From assembly GCA_016286835.1 (NCBI GenBank), contig JAEEUD010000022.1, forward strand, positions 1 to 12,303: 12,303 nucleotides of DNA, written 5' to 3'. The notes below the pieces were generated by a model. The model was not told the DNA's origin. It saw nothing but the letters and a program-made list of their open reading frames with translations, and made no database searches. The position numbers and the translations under genes are program-made. This stretch comes from Pyramidobacter sp. (lineage in GTDB: Bacteria; Synergistota; Synergistia; Synergistales; Dethiosulfovibrionaceae). Below, piece by piece: positions 5,596 to 12,303 of the stretch. Positions within the stretch are counted from its first letter, which is position 1; the number at the start of each line of letters is the position of its first letter.

Positions 5596-6978
5596 TTAAA
5601 TTTTCCATTCAAAATCAGGCAGGCCCGCGGCGGTCACCCGGCGCCTGATGTCGGCGGCGATCGCGTCGCGGTCTGCGGGCGTGCGTCCCTCGCAGCGAAC
5701 GGCCAGGACCGGCTGCGTGTTAGAAGCGCGGATCAGTCCCCAGCCGCCGTCGTAGATGATCCGCACGCCGTCGATGGTATGCGCGCGGTGCGTTTTCAGG
5801 GCGTCGGCGGCGATGCCTTTCATCACTTCGAACTTGCGCTCGTCGGGACAGTCGACGCGGATCTCTTCCGTGGCGAAGTATGAGGGGATGGCGTTTCGCA
5901 TCTGCGAAAGCGTCTTCTTTCCCGCGCAGAGGATGCGTAGCAGGCGTGCGGCCGCATAGAACGAGTCGTCGAAACCGTAATACTCGTCGGCGAAGAACAT
6001 GTGCCCCGAGTATTCGCCCGCAAACGGGGCGCCGATCCGTTTCATCTCAGCCTTGATGAGCGAGTGTCCTGCTTTGTAGTAATACGGTTTGCCGCCGAGG
6101 CGGAGCACTTCGTCTTCAAGGGACTGCGAGCATTTCACCTCGATGATCGCGGTCGCTCCGGGGTGTTTCGGCAGGATCTCGCCCCAGAACATTGCCATGA
6201 GGATGTCGCCGCCGATCACGTCGCCGTTTTCATCGACGACGCCGATGCGGTCAGCGTCGCCGTCGAATCCGAAACCGACTTCCGCGTGACATTCGCGAAC
6301 CTTCTGCGCCAGCTGGACCATGTTTTCTTTCTTCTGCGGATCGGGATGGTGCGAGGGGAAAGTTCCGTCGGGCTCGCCGTTGATGACGACGGTATCGCAG
6401 CCGAGACGCTCGAAGAACTCGCGCACGAAGAGTGCCGCAGTGCCGTTGGCAGGGTCAAGGACGACCTTCGGACGACGGGGCAGGGCGAACTTGCCCGTCA
6501 GCATGGTCAGGTAATCTTCCTTGAGGTCGTACGTCTCATATGAGCCGCGTCCGTCGGCGAGATCGAACTCGGCGTGCTGGGCGAGTTCGCGCACCTTCTG
6601 GATCTCTTCGCCGTACAGCGTCGCTTTGTCAAATCCCAGCTTGAGGCCGTTCATGTTTTTAGGGTTGTGGCTGCCCGTGATCATCACGCCGCCGCGACAG
6701 TCAAAGCGGAAAAAACTCCAGTACAGCATCGGCGAGGTGACGACGCCCAGATCGAGCACGTCTACGCCGCAGTCGCGCAGTCCGGCGACGACCGAAGTGC
6801 GGATCCGCTCCGTCGAAAGCCGCACATCGCCGCCGACGACAGCGCGCTTCACACCGTGCCGTGTCAGGTATGTGCCGTAGGCGCGGGCGATAGCGAGCAC
6901 GTTTTCGTCAGTCAGGTCGCGTTCAGCGTCACCGCGGATGTCATATTCACGAAAGATTTCGGAAGGTATTTTCGTCAT
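5596..6978 (-). CDS. manB: Phosphomannomutase/phosphoglucomutase (alpha-D-phosphohexomutase)
   Basis: A 460-residue cytoplasmic enzyme interconverting hexose 6-phosphates and 1-phosphates. It feeds GDP-mannose and glucose-1-phosphate-derived nucleotide sugars, the latter being the substrate of RmlA. All four active-site elements are intact: the phosphoserine loop TGSHNP (S103), the Mg2+ loop DGDADR (239-244), the sugar-specificity loop GEYSGH (321-326, in the PMM/PGM form where GEMSGH is common) and the phosphate-binding RASNTQP (417-423). Length and domain order match AlgC/ManB-type bifunctional enzymes. The ATG at 6978 has AAGGAG (6988-6993) at 9-nt spacing. It is the first gene of the operon manB-ybaK-selenoprotein. 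Mannose versus glucose preference cannot be read from the sequence. Confidence 0.93.
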   Translation of the reverse strand: MTKIPSEIFREYDIRGDAERDLTDENVLAIARAYGTYLTRHGVKRAVVGGDVRLSTERIRTSVVAGLRDCGVDVLDLGVVTSPMLYWSFFRFDCRGGVMITGSHNPKNMNGLKLGFDKATLYGEEIQKVRELAQHAEFDLADGRGSYETYDLKEDYLTMLTGKFALPRRPKVVLDPANGTAALFVREFFERLGCDTVVINGEPDGTFPSHHPDPQKKENMVQLAQKVRECHAEVGFGFDGDADRIGVVDENGDVIGGDILMAMFWGEILPKHPGATAIIEVKCSQSLEDEVLRLGGKPYYYKAGHSLIKAEMKRIGAPFAGEYSGHMFFADEYYGFDDSFYAAARLLRILCAGKKTLSQMRNAIPSYFATEEIRVDCPDERKFEVMKGIAADALKTHRAHTIDGVRIIYDGGWGLIRASNTQPVLAVRCEGRTPADRDAIAADIRRRVTAAGLPDFEWKI

Positions 6979-7026
6979 AGGATCTCACTCCTTTTCTCCG
7001 AATGAATAATCCAATTCGATTTGTTG

Positions 7027-7035
7027 ATTATATCA
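7027..7035 (-). promoter_or_regulatory. Extended -10 promoter of the manB operon
   Basis: TGATATAAT on the minus strand (7035-7027) is a perfect extended -10, 48 nt upstream of the manB ATG. The -35 is weak (TTTCTC, 7050-7055, 17-nt spacer). It is back-to-back with the AEC gene promoter. Confidence 0.65.
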
Positions 7036-7091
7036 TTAAATATTGTTTAGAGAAATGCTCTTTGCCACTTTCGTTTTCGCGCCCAAAGTCC

Positions 7092-7097
7092 TATAAT
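7092..7097 (+). promoter_or_regulatory. Promoter of the AEC transporter gene
   Basis: A perfect TATAAT 30 nt upstream of the ATG. The -35 region (7069-7074, TTTCGT) is a weak match at 17-nt spacing. The leader is short and has GGAGGT at 7115-7120. Confidence 0.55.
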
Positions 7098-7127
7098 TGG
7101 GCCTTATTTCGCGCGGAGGTGTTTTAT

Positions 7128-8054
7128 ATGGCGGACGGTTTTATGCTGATTCTGCCGATCATGTGCTGCATCATGACCGGCTGGTTTATGAAGCGCGTCG
7201 GCGTGCTCAACGATGAGGGCGGCGCGCAGATGGGGCGCGTCGTCTTTTACGTGGCCGCTCCGTGCCTGATCTTTCGATTCACGCTGTCGCTGAGGCTGAG
7301 CGACTTTGCCGATGGCAATTTCATCACGGTGCTGTACGGCGGCTATCTGATGATGGCGCTTGCGTCGTGGCTCGTCGAGCGTTTTCGTACCGGGAGCCGT
7401 GCGCGCAAGGCCGCCTCGGTGCTGATGGCGATCCGCTCGAACAACATGTTTATGGGGATGCCGGCGGTGATCATGCTCTGGGGCGAGAGCTGGCTGGGCT
7501 GGTACGGCCGCTACATGGCCATCTCCGTGCTGGGATTCGAGCTGTTTTCAGCCACCTGCGGGCTCATCGCGCTCAATGGGGGAGTGGGGTGGAAATCGTT
7601 TCGCCGCGTGCTCCTGTCGCTGACGCACAATCCCATCGTCATCAGTATCGCCATCTCGCTCATCTGTGGTATGGGTCTGGGACTGACGCTGCCGCGGTGG
7701 ATCGACCTGCCGCTGAAGATTTTCGGCGATCTGGGCACGGGGCTGGCCCTGATGACGCTCGGTATGAAACTGAAGCCGGAACGTCTGCTGAACGACTTTT
7801 GCGAGGTCTGGCCCGATCTGGTCGTGCGCCTCTTGCTCTCGCCTCTGATCCTGGCTGTGGGGTTCCGTTTCCTGCCTTCCGTTCCGGAGATGGAAAAACT
7901 GTCCGTGCTCGTCATGGCGATGCCCGTGGCCATGAACACGTTCCCCATGGCGGAGGCGATGGGCATGGACGGCGATTACACGGCAAAGACGATCATGGTC
8001 AGCACGATGGTCTCGGTCGTGACGCTGCCGCTGGTGATCCGTTTCCTGCTCTGA
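7128..8054 (+). CDS. AEC (auxin efflux carrier) family permease
   Basis: An integral membrane protein of 308 residues, the standard size for bacterial AEC carriers, with about ten hydrophobic segments in two halves separated by a polar region (LNGGVGWKSFRR). Family landmarks are visible: an early VFYVAAPCLIFRF segment, AIRSNNMFMGMP (the first-half crossover-helix signature), THNPIVISI at the start of the second half, FGDLGTGLALMTLGMKL, and a late VMAMPVAMNTF helix. Relatives export or import malate, malonate and other organic anions; the substrate here is unknown. I chose the ATG at 7128, with GGAGGT 7 nt upstream, over the upstream ATG at 7002, because the 42 extra residues lie across the promoter and are not membrane-like. 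Confidence 0.87.
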   Translation: MADGFMLILPIMCCIMTGWFMKRVGVLNDEGGAQMGRVVFYVAAPCLIFRFTLSLRLSDFADGNFITVLYGGYLMMALASWLVERFRTGSRARKAASVLMAIRSNNMFMGMPAVIMLWGESWLGWYGRYMAISVLGFELFSATCGLIALNGGVGWKSFRRVLLSLTHNPIVISIAISLICGMGLGLTLPRWIDLPLKIFGDLGTGLALMTLGMKLKPERLLNDFCEVWPDLVVRLLLSPLILAVGFRFLPSVPEMEKLSVLVMAMPVAMNTFPMAEAMGMDGDYTAKTIMVSTMVSVVTLPLVIRFLL

Positions 8055-8076
8055 AAACCGGATCGCAAAAAGACTC

Positions 8077-8104
8077 TGGACAAGCGGCGGTTATGCGCTA
8101 CAAT
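8077..8104 (+). promoter_or_regulatory. Promoter of the acidic-protein gene
   Basis: TGGACA (8077-8082, 5/6) and TACAAT (8099-8104, 5/6) with a 16-nt spacer, 41 nt before the start codon. The gene after the AEC permease is therefore probably transcribed separately. Confidence 0.65.
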
Positions 8105-8145
8105 AACGCTGGATTTCAGTGACTGGGGAAGGAGCTGTTTTAATC

Positions 8146-8634
8146 ATGAAAGACCTTGAGCATGCATCGATCAACGGCGTGGAGATCCGCAACCTGGCCG
8201 AGCAGGACAACGACGAGACGCTTCTCTATTCCGGCGAGATCTGGCTGGACGGCGTCAAAATCGGCAGCCTGACCGAGACGGAAAGCGGCATGGAGATCAA
8301 CGTCGCTCCCGAATCCGAAGACGCCCTGAACGAGCGCGTCGCTTCGTATCTCAACGCTGTCGCCGCGGATAACGAGGAAGAGGACGAAGACGACGATTTC
8401 GAGATGAATCAGGACGTGTTCTTTGAGGACCTGATCGAGCTTGAGCTGTATCTGCCAGCCTTTAAGGAAGGCGTCAAGGAAGGCTACGGCTGCCTGCTCG
8501 TCAATTACACGGACGAGGGCGTGGACGTCTTCTCTGTCGAAAGCGAGGACGAGGTGGAAAACATCGCCCGCGAGAACAACCTTACCAACTTCCAGACGTT
8601 CTACGAGCTGGACCACTTTGTCATCAACTGCTGA
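8146..8634 (+). CDS. Unrecognised highly acidic protein, 162 residues
   Basis: I do not recognise this family. It is a soluble protein with no signal peptide or membrane segment, strongly enriched in Glu/Asp. Two parts are visible. An N-terminal part (1-70) has beta-rich sequence NGVEIRNL and YSGEIWLDGVKIGSLTE; the latter resembles the strand-turn 'xLDGxKVG' seen in some phage and accessory proteins. A C-terminal part (90-162) is predicted helical then alternating, with VKEGYGCLLVNY. A linker of almost only acidic residues (EEEDEDDD, 77-84) joins them. The start is the ATG at 8146 with AAGGAG at 8129-8134; the 11-nt spacing is a little long. The in-frame GTG at 8119 would lie upstream of that Shine-Dalgarno. 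Own promoter and own terminator, so it is a single-gene unit. Codon use matches its neighbours. Confidence 0.85.
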   Translation: MKDLEHASINGVEIRNLAEQDNDETLLYSGEIWLDGVKIGSLTETESGMEINVAPESEDALNERVASYLNAVAADNEEEDEDDDFEMNQDVFFEDLIELELYLPAFKEGVKEGYGCLLVNYTDEGVDVFSVESEDEVENIARENNLTNFQTFYELDHFVINC

Positions 8635-8649
8635 GCACAACGCGCGAGC

Positions 8650-8692
8650 AAAGCCTCCGCGACGGGGTCTACCCCTGCCGCGGAGGCTTTTT
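8650..8692 (+). terminator. Rho-independent terminator after the acidic-protein gene
   Basis: AAAGCCTCCGCG (8650-8661) pairs with CGCGGAGGC plus the first T's (8679-8690), with an inner GGGG/CCCC helix (8664-8667 / 8672-8675), then TTTTT. On the minus strand only TTTG follows, so termination in that direction should be weaker. The stop codon of the small minus-strand ORF (8669-8671) lies in the hairpin loop. Confidence 0.9.
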
Positions 8693-8824
8693 CGTGCGTT
8701 CGTCGTTTTCGTCACGAGTCGATTCGTCCTGCCCGCGCGATTTTAGACGCCTGGGGGAGGGGCGGTCTTTCATGCCGCCGTAAAAATAGGCCTCGGTCCT
8801 GTCGCTTTCAAATCCGTCGGCCAT
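8669..8824 (-). CDS. Probable small protein gene, 51 residues, charged
   Basis: Not recognised. The ORF runs from the ATG at 8824 to a TAG at 8669-8671. An AAAGGAG Shine-Dalgarno lies 10 nt upstream, and a near-consensus promoter (TTGCCA-17-TATGAT, 8863-8891) lies at a normal distance before that. Third positions are mostly G or C, as in the neighbouring genes. The product begins MADGFESDRTEAYFYGG and continues as a hydrophilic, Arg/Lys/Asp/Glu-rich tail with KKPPRQG at the end. It has no membrane segment and is probably disordered after residue 20. Its 3' end overlaps the terminator of the converging gene. The promoter and ribosome binding site, not the sequence content, are the reason to call it. 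An alternative is a leader RNA or antisense transcript whose ORF is incidental. Confidence 0.5.
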   Translation of the reverse strand: MADGFESDRTEAYFYGGMKDRPSPRRLKSRGQDESTRDENDERTKKPPRQG

Positions 8825-8862
8825 TGCTGAACATCTCCTTTCCGTCGATAAGCGATATTTGT

Positions 8863-8891
8863 ATCATACCGCGAACGTTTGCCCGTGGCAA
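8863..8891 (-). promoter_or_regulatory. Minus-strand promoter for the small gene
   Basis: TTGCCA (8891-8886, 5/6) and TATGAT (8868-8863, 5/6) with an exact 17-nt spacer, one of the best matches in the window. It reads toward the 51-codon ORF. Confidence 0.65.
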
Positions 8892-8892
8892 A
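8878..8892. promoter_or_regulatory. Palindromic operator candidate TTTGCC-CGT-GGCAAA
   Basis: A perfect 6-bp inverted repeat with a 3-nt centre, lying over the -35 boxes of both divergent promoters. This is the position of a repressor site that could shut off both transcripts. The LacI-family regulator encoded downstream at 10658 is a possible ligand, by proximity only. Confidence 0.45.
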
Positions 8893-8913
8893 TCCGCCGC
8901 GGCATTGTATAAT
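8885..8913 (+). promoter_or_regulatory. Promoter of the uridine kinase-like gene
   Basis: A perfect TATAAT (8908-8913) with GTGGCA (8885-8890, 4/6) 17 nt upstream. The leader to the ATG at 8979 is about 60 nt and contains AAGGAGG at 8962-8968. Its -35 overlaps the -35 of the opposite promoter. Confidence 0.65.
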
Positions 8914-8978
8914 AACGTTAAAAAGGAAAGGTCGGAAACGCCTGATCCGCGAGTCATATATAAGGAGGTTTTGCCACC

Positions 8979-10655
8979 ATGTTCAACGTCACTTTCAACG
9001 ACGGCTCCACGCTTGAGTGCTCCGCCCCCGTGAGCGGTGAAGAACTGCTGCGCGCACGCGGCCTAGAAAACGCGCCCGTGCCCGTCGTCGCCTGGCATGT
9101 GGATCATCTGCTGCGCCCGCTGAACTGGGTCGTTGACGATGACGTTCAGGTCGACTGGATCGATCTGAGCACGCCCGAAGGCATGGCTGTGTATCAGAGC
9201 TCGCTCAGCTTCCTTCTCTGCATTGCCGCGCGGCGCGTCCTCAATCGCAGCCTGCGCGTCAACAACTCCATCTCCGAAGGGCTGTTCTGGGTCATGGAAG
9301 CCGCTTCGGGCGATCCGATCGTCGCCGAGGGCGAGGAGATCTCCGAAGAGGGCGTCGCGGCGCTGAAAAGCGAAATGCAGCGCATGATCGACGCCGATCT
9401 GCCCTTTACGACCGAAATCACGCCTGTCGATAAGGCGCGCCGCTGGTTCAATGCCCATGGCCGTCCGGGCAAGGCGGCGCTGCTGGCCTGCGCCATGTCC
9501 GAACAGCCGGTGGAGCTGTCCGTGTGCGACGGCGAAAAGGACATGTTCTACACACCTCTTGTAGCGCGCACGGGATATCTGCGCACGTTTGACCTGTCGC
9601 GTCTCGCCCCGGGCCTTGTATTGCGCTTTCCGACAACGCAGTCGCCAAAGGCGCTGCCTGCATTCCGGCCGTCAGAAAAACTGCAAAAGGTGTTTCTCGA
9701 TTACGCCGAGTGGATGCGCAAATTCCGCATCCTCACGATGGTGCAGGTCTGGGACGAAGTGACGCGTGACGGCGGCCGCGAGCTGATCCTGATGTCCGAG
9801 GCGCAGCACGCGCAGCAGATCGCGCACATCGCCGAGGACTTCCTCAAGGTGCCGACGCGGCGCGTGATCACGATCGCCGGGCCTTCCGCCTCCGGCAAGA
9901 CGACTACGTCGCACAAGCTGAGGATCCAGCTGATGGTGCACGGCCGCCGGCCGATCGCCGTTTCCCTTGACGATTATTTCGTCGATCGGGAAAAATGCCC
10001 GCTCGACGAAAACGGCAAACAGGATTTCGAGGCGCTGGAAACGATCGACCTGGCCCTGTTTGACCGCCAGATGGCGCAGCTTCTGGCCGGCGAGACGGTG
10101 CGTCTGCCGAAGTTCGATTTCTTCAACGGCAAGAGCATGCCCGGCCCGGAACTGAAGCTGGAGCCAGAAGACGTGCTCATCGTCGAAGGTCTGCACGCCC
10201 TCAACGACCGCATCTTTGGAGCCATCCCACGCGAGAGCCGCTACGGTATTTTCCTCTCGCCGCTGACGGGGATCAACCTCGACAAGCACACGCGCACCAG
10301 CACCACTGATCACCGTCTGCTGCGGCGGATGCTCCGCGACGCCCGTTCGCGCGGCTACAGCCCTGAGCGCACCCTGCTGCGCTGGCCGTCGGTTGTGCGC
10401 GGCGGCATGAAGTGGATCTTCCCGTATCAGCACAACGCCGACGCGATGTTCAACTCTTCGTTGCTCTACGAACTGCCGGTGATGCGCGTTTACGCCGAAG
10501 GCCTGCTTCGTTCCATCGACGAGAACTCGCCGGTGCGCGGCGAAGCAATGCGCCTGCTGCGTCTGCTGCGCAGCGTGCCGGTCATCGACCCCGACACAGT
10601 GCCGAGCAACTCGCTGCTGCGCGAATTCATCGGCGGCAGCCTGATCGAAATCTGA
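8979..10655 (+). CDS. TGS/ThrRS-SAD-like domain fused to uridine kinase (nucleoside kinase)
   Basis: A 558-residue fusion protein. Residues 1-60 resemble a TGS domain. Residues about 61-215 resemble the second additional (editing) domain of threonyl-tRNA synthetase (VARTGYLRTFDLS near 196-207). The C-terminal half is a P-loop uridine kinase/phosphoribulokinase domain with Walker A GPSASGKTT (301-309), the DDYF substrate motif (331-334), KFDFFNG (378-384) and Walker B LIVEGLHALND (400-410). The kinase residues are intact, so nucleoside phosphorylation is expected; fusions of this layout occur in Clostridia, Thermotogae and Synergistota. In the SAD-like part the zinc/editing HxxxH is not present (the region reads YQSSLSFLL), so editing is probably lost and the domain may bind RNA or regulate the kinase. 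AAGGAGG sits 10 nt before the ATG. A LacI-type gene follows after 2 nt. Confidence 0.87.
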   Translation: MFNVTFNDGSTLECSAPVSGEELLRARGLENAPVPVVAWHVDHLLRPLNWVVDDDVQVDWIDLSTPEGMAVYQSSLSFLLCIAARRVLNRSLRVNNSISEGLFWVMEAASGDPIVAEGEEISEEGVAALKSEMQRMIDADLPFTTEITPVDKARRWFNAHGRPGKAALLACAMSEQPVELSVCDGEKDMFYTPLVARTGYLRTFDLSRLAPGLVLRFPTTQSPKALPAFRPSEKLQKVFLDYAEWMRKFRILTMVQVWDEVTRDGGRELILMSEAQHAQQIAHIAEDFLKVPTRRVITIAGPSASGKTTTSHKLRIQLMVHGRRPIAVSLDDYFVDREKCPLDENGKQDFEALETIDLALFDRQMAQLLAGETVRLPKFDFFNGKSMPGPELKLEPEDVLIVEGLHALNDRIFGAIPRESRYGIFLSPLTGINLDKHTRTSTTDHRLLRRMLRDARSRGYSPERTLLRWPSVVRGGMKWIFPYQHNADAMFNSSLLYELPVMRVYAEGLLRSIDENSPVRGEAMRLLRLLRSVPVIDPDTVPSNSLLREFIGGSLIEI

Positions 10656-10657
10656 CC

Positions 10658-11509
10658 ATGACGCGCGTGACGATGGCCGATGTGGCTGCGGCTGCCGGCG
10701 TCAACAAGGGCACCGTCAGCCGTGCTCTGCGGGGCGACAAGAGGATCTCGAACGAGACGCGCGAGCGAATCTGGCGGATCGCGCGGGAGCTGGGCTACGA
10801 ACCGGATGCCGTCGCCAGCGGACTGTCGAGCCGCCGCACGGGCGTCGTCGCGGTCGTCGTCGAAAAAATGGACCGGCCCTGGACGGGCGCGTTTCTGGCC
10901 GCTGCCGCGGGCGTGCTCTCGCGTTTCAAGATGGAGGCGCGCCTGTTTGAGGCTGGCAGCCCTGCACGCACACACGCTGATATCGTCCGCCGTATCGAGA
11001 GCCGCAAGGCCGACGGCTTGGTCTGGCTCGGTGAGCAGCCGCTTGAAGAGGCGCAGTTCGACATGCCCGTCGTACGCGTCGGTTCCGGCCTGAACGGCGC
11101 GAACTTCCGCGTCGGCCTCGATCGCGACTGGACGACGGCGTTAGTGTGTTCGCTCAGCGCGGATAGGACCGTCGTCTATCATGGCGGCGACAACGCGGCT
11201 TTTGATTTTCTTGCGCAGCTGTCCGGCGGCGATGCACCTGCATTCCCGATCTGGGACGACTTCTGCGTGAGCGGCGAACGCCCTGCCCTGGTCTGCGGCG
11301 ACGCGCGGCTTGCTGCGCTTCTGGGCGTTCCCTGTCTGCGTTTCCCCGCGCGCGAGCTCGGCGTGCTGGTAGCGCGTCTGCTGACGAACGCCATCCGAGG
11401 CTGCGGCGTGCGCCCTCTCGCCGTGCTGGCGCGGCCGCCGCTGATCTCGGCCGCGGGCGAGCCGGTTTTGCCGAAAAACGTGCAATCGCGCGAAAAAGGC
11501 GTACAATAG
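10658..11509 (+). CDS. LacI-family transcriptional regulator, short effector domain
   Basis: A 283-residue regulator. The N-terminus has a clear LacI helix-turn-helix (MADVAAAAGVNKGTVSRAL, 6-24), ERIWRIARELGYEPDAVASGL (hinge region, about 37-56) and the start of a periplasmic-binding-like effector domain (RTGVVAVVVEKM). The end also fits the family: VPCLRFPARELGVLVARLLTNAI corresponds to the last core helix and strand. Usual members have about 330-345 residues, so about 50 residues of the middle of the effector domain are missing or very diverged, and I see no ligand-pocket signature there. The start is the ATG at 10658, 2 nt after the kinase stop, without a good Shine-Dalgarno, so translation is probably coupled to the kinase. 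In such an arrangement it may control its own operon through the palindrome at 8878. This is inference; the ligand is unknown. Confidence 0.85.
   Translation: MTRVTMADVAAAAGVNKGTVSRALRGDKRISNETRERIWRIARELGYEPDAVASGLSSRRTGVVAVVVEKMDRPWTGAFLAAAAGVLSRFKMEARLFEAGSPARTHADIVRRIESRKADGLVWLGEQPLEEAQFDMPVVRVGSGLNGANFRVGLDRDWTTALVCSLSADRTVVYHGGDNAAFDFLAQLSGGDAPAFPIWDDFCVSGERPALVCGDARLAALLGVPCLRFPARELGVLVARLLTNAIRGCGVRPLAVLARPPLISAAGEPVLPKNVQSREKGVQ
11502..11507 (+). promoter_or_regulatory. -10 box upstream of the Mrp gene
   Basis: TACAAT (5/6) overlaps the stop codon of the LacI-type gene, 32 nt before the Mrp start. No convincing -35 is seen, so expression may also come by read-through from the upstream operon. 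Confidence 0.35.
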
Positions 11510-11539
11510 AGCCATCCATTTACGGGAGGTCAATCGAAA

Positions 11540-12303
<764 letters not shown>

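Noticed and set aside
7262..8122. 286-codon plus-strand ORF in another frame of the AEC gene
   Set aside because: Low-complexity His/Arg/Gly-rich translation typical of a shifted frame of a GC-rich gene; the other frame gives a clear permease.

Overview
The window is high-GC bacterial chromosome with short intergenic gaps, strong AGGAGG-type ribosome binding sites and sigma70/sigmaA-like promoters. It shows no phage, insertion sequence, CRISPR or RNA gene. The gene set fits an anaerobic bacterium of the Synergistota (Pyramidobacter-like) or a high-GC member of the Clostridia or Negativicutes: an Isf-type iron-sulfur flavoprotein, a CdaR-type regulator, a fused TGS/uridine kinase protein, an Mrp ATPase with an N-terminal Cys cluster, and a selenoprotein. 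The taxonomic assignment is inference from gene content and composition only.

Layout from left to right. (1) 1-719, minus: the 5' part of rmlA (dTDP-glucose synthesis), divergent from (2) 850-1893, plus: an FMN/Fe-S flavoprotein and a glyoxalase I-like protein. A bidirectional terminator at 2033-2077 separates these from (3) 2148-3218, minus: an HD-domain hydrolase, divergent from (4) 3468-4667, plus: a CdaR-family regulator. A strong bidirectional terminator follows at 4684-4730. (5) 4730-6978, minus: a compact three-gene operon, phosphomannomutase/phosphoglucomutase, then a YbaK-type tRNA-editing protein, then a small thioredoxin-like selenoprotein. (6) 7128-8634, plus: an AEC-family transporter and a very acidic protein of unknown function. 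(7) 8669-8824, minus: a likely 51-residue small gene missed by ordinary ORF length cut-offs, divergent from (8) 8979-11509, plus: a TGS/SAD-uridine kinase fusion and a coupled, short LacI-family regulator. (9) 11540 to the window end, plus: an Mrp/NBP35 Fe-S carrier ATPase, incomplete.

The most notable observation is in region 5. The 89-codon ORF at 4730-4999 has no ribosome binding site of its own. The same frame continues upstream through one UGA codon (5009-5011) to a GTG start at 5065, which has an AAGGAG Shine-Dalgarno immediately after the ybaK stop codon. Read through, this gives a 111-residue thioredoxin-like protein with a Cys-Gly-Sec motif at residues 17-19. A hairpin with a perfect 9-bp stem lies just downstream of the UGA, at a distance suitable for a bacterial SECIS element. 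A standard annotation would truncate this gene or miss it.

A second item of interest is the divergent control region at 8863-8913. Two opposed promoters share overlapping -35 boxes, and a perfect TTTGCC-N3-GGCAAA palindrome lies across both. It lies between the unannotated small gene and the kinase/LacI pair.
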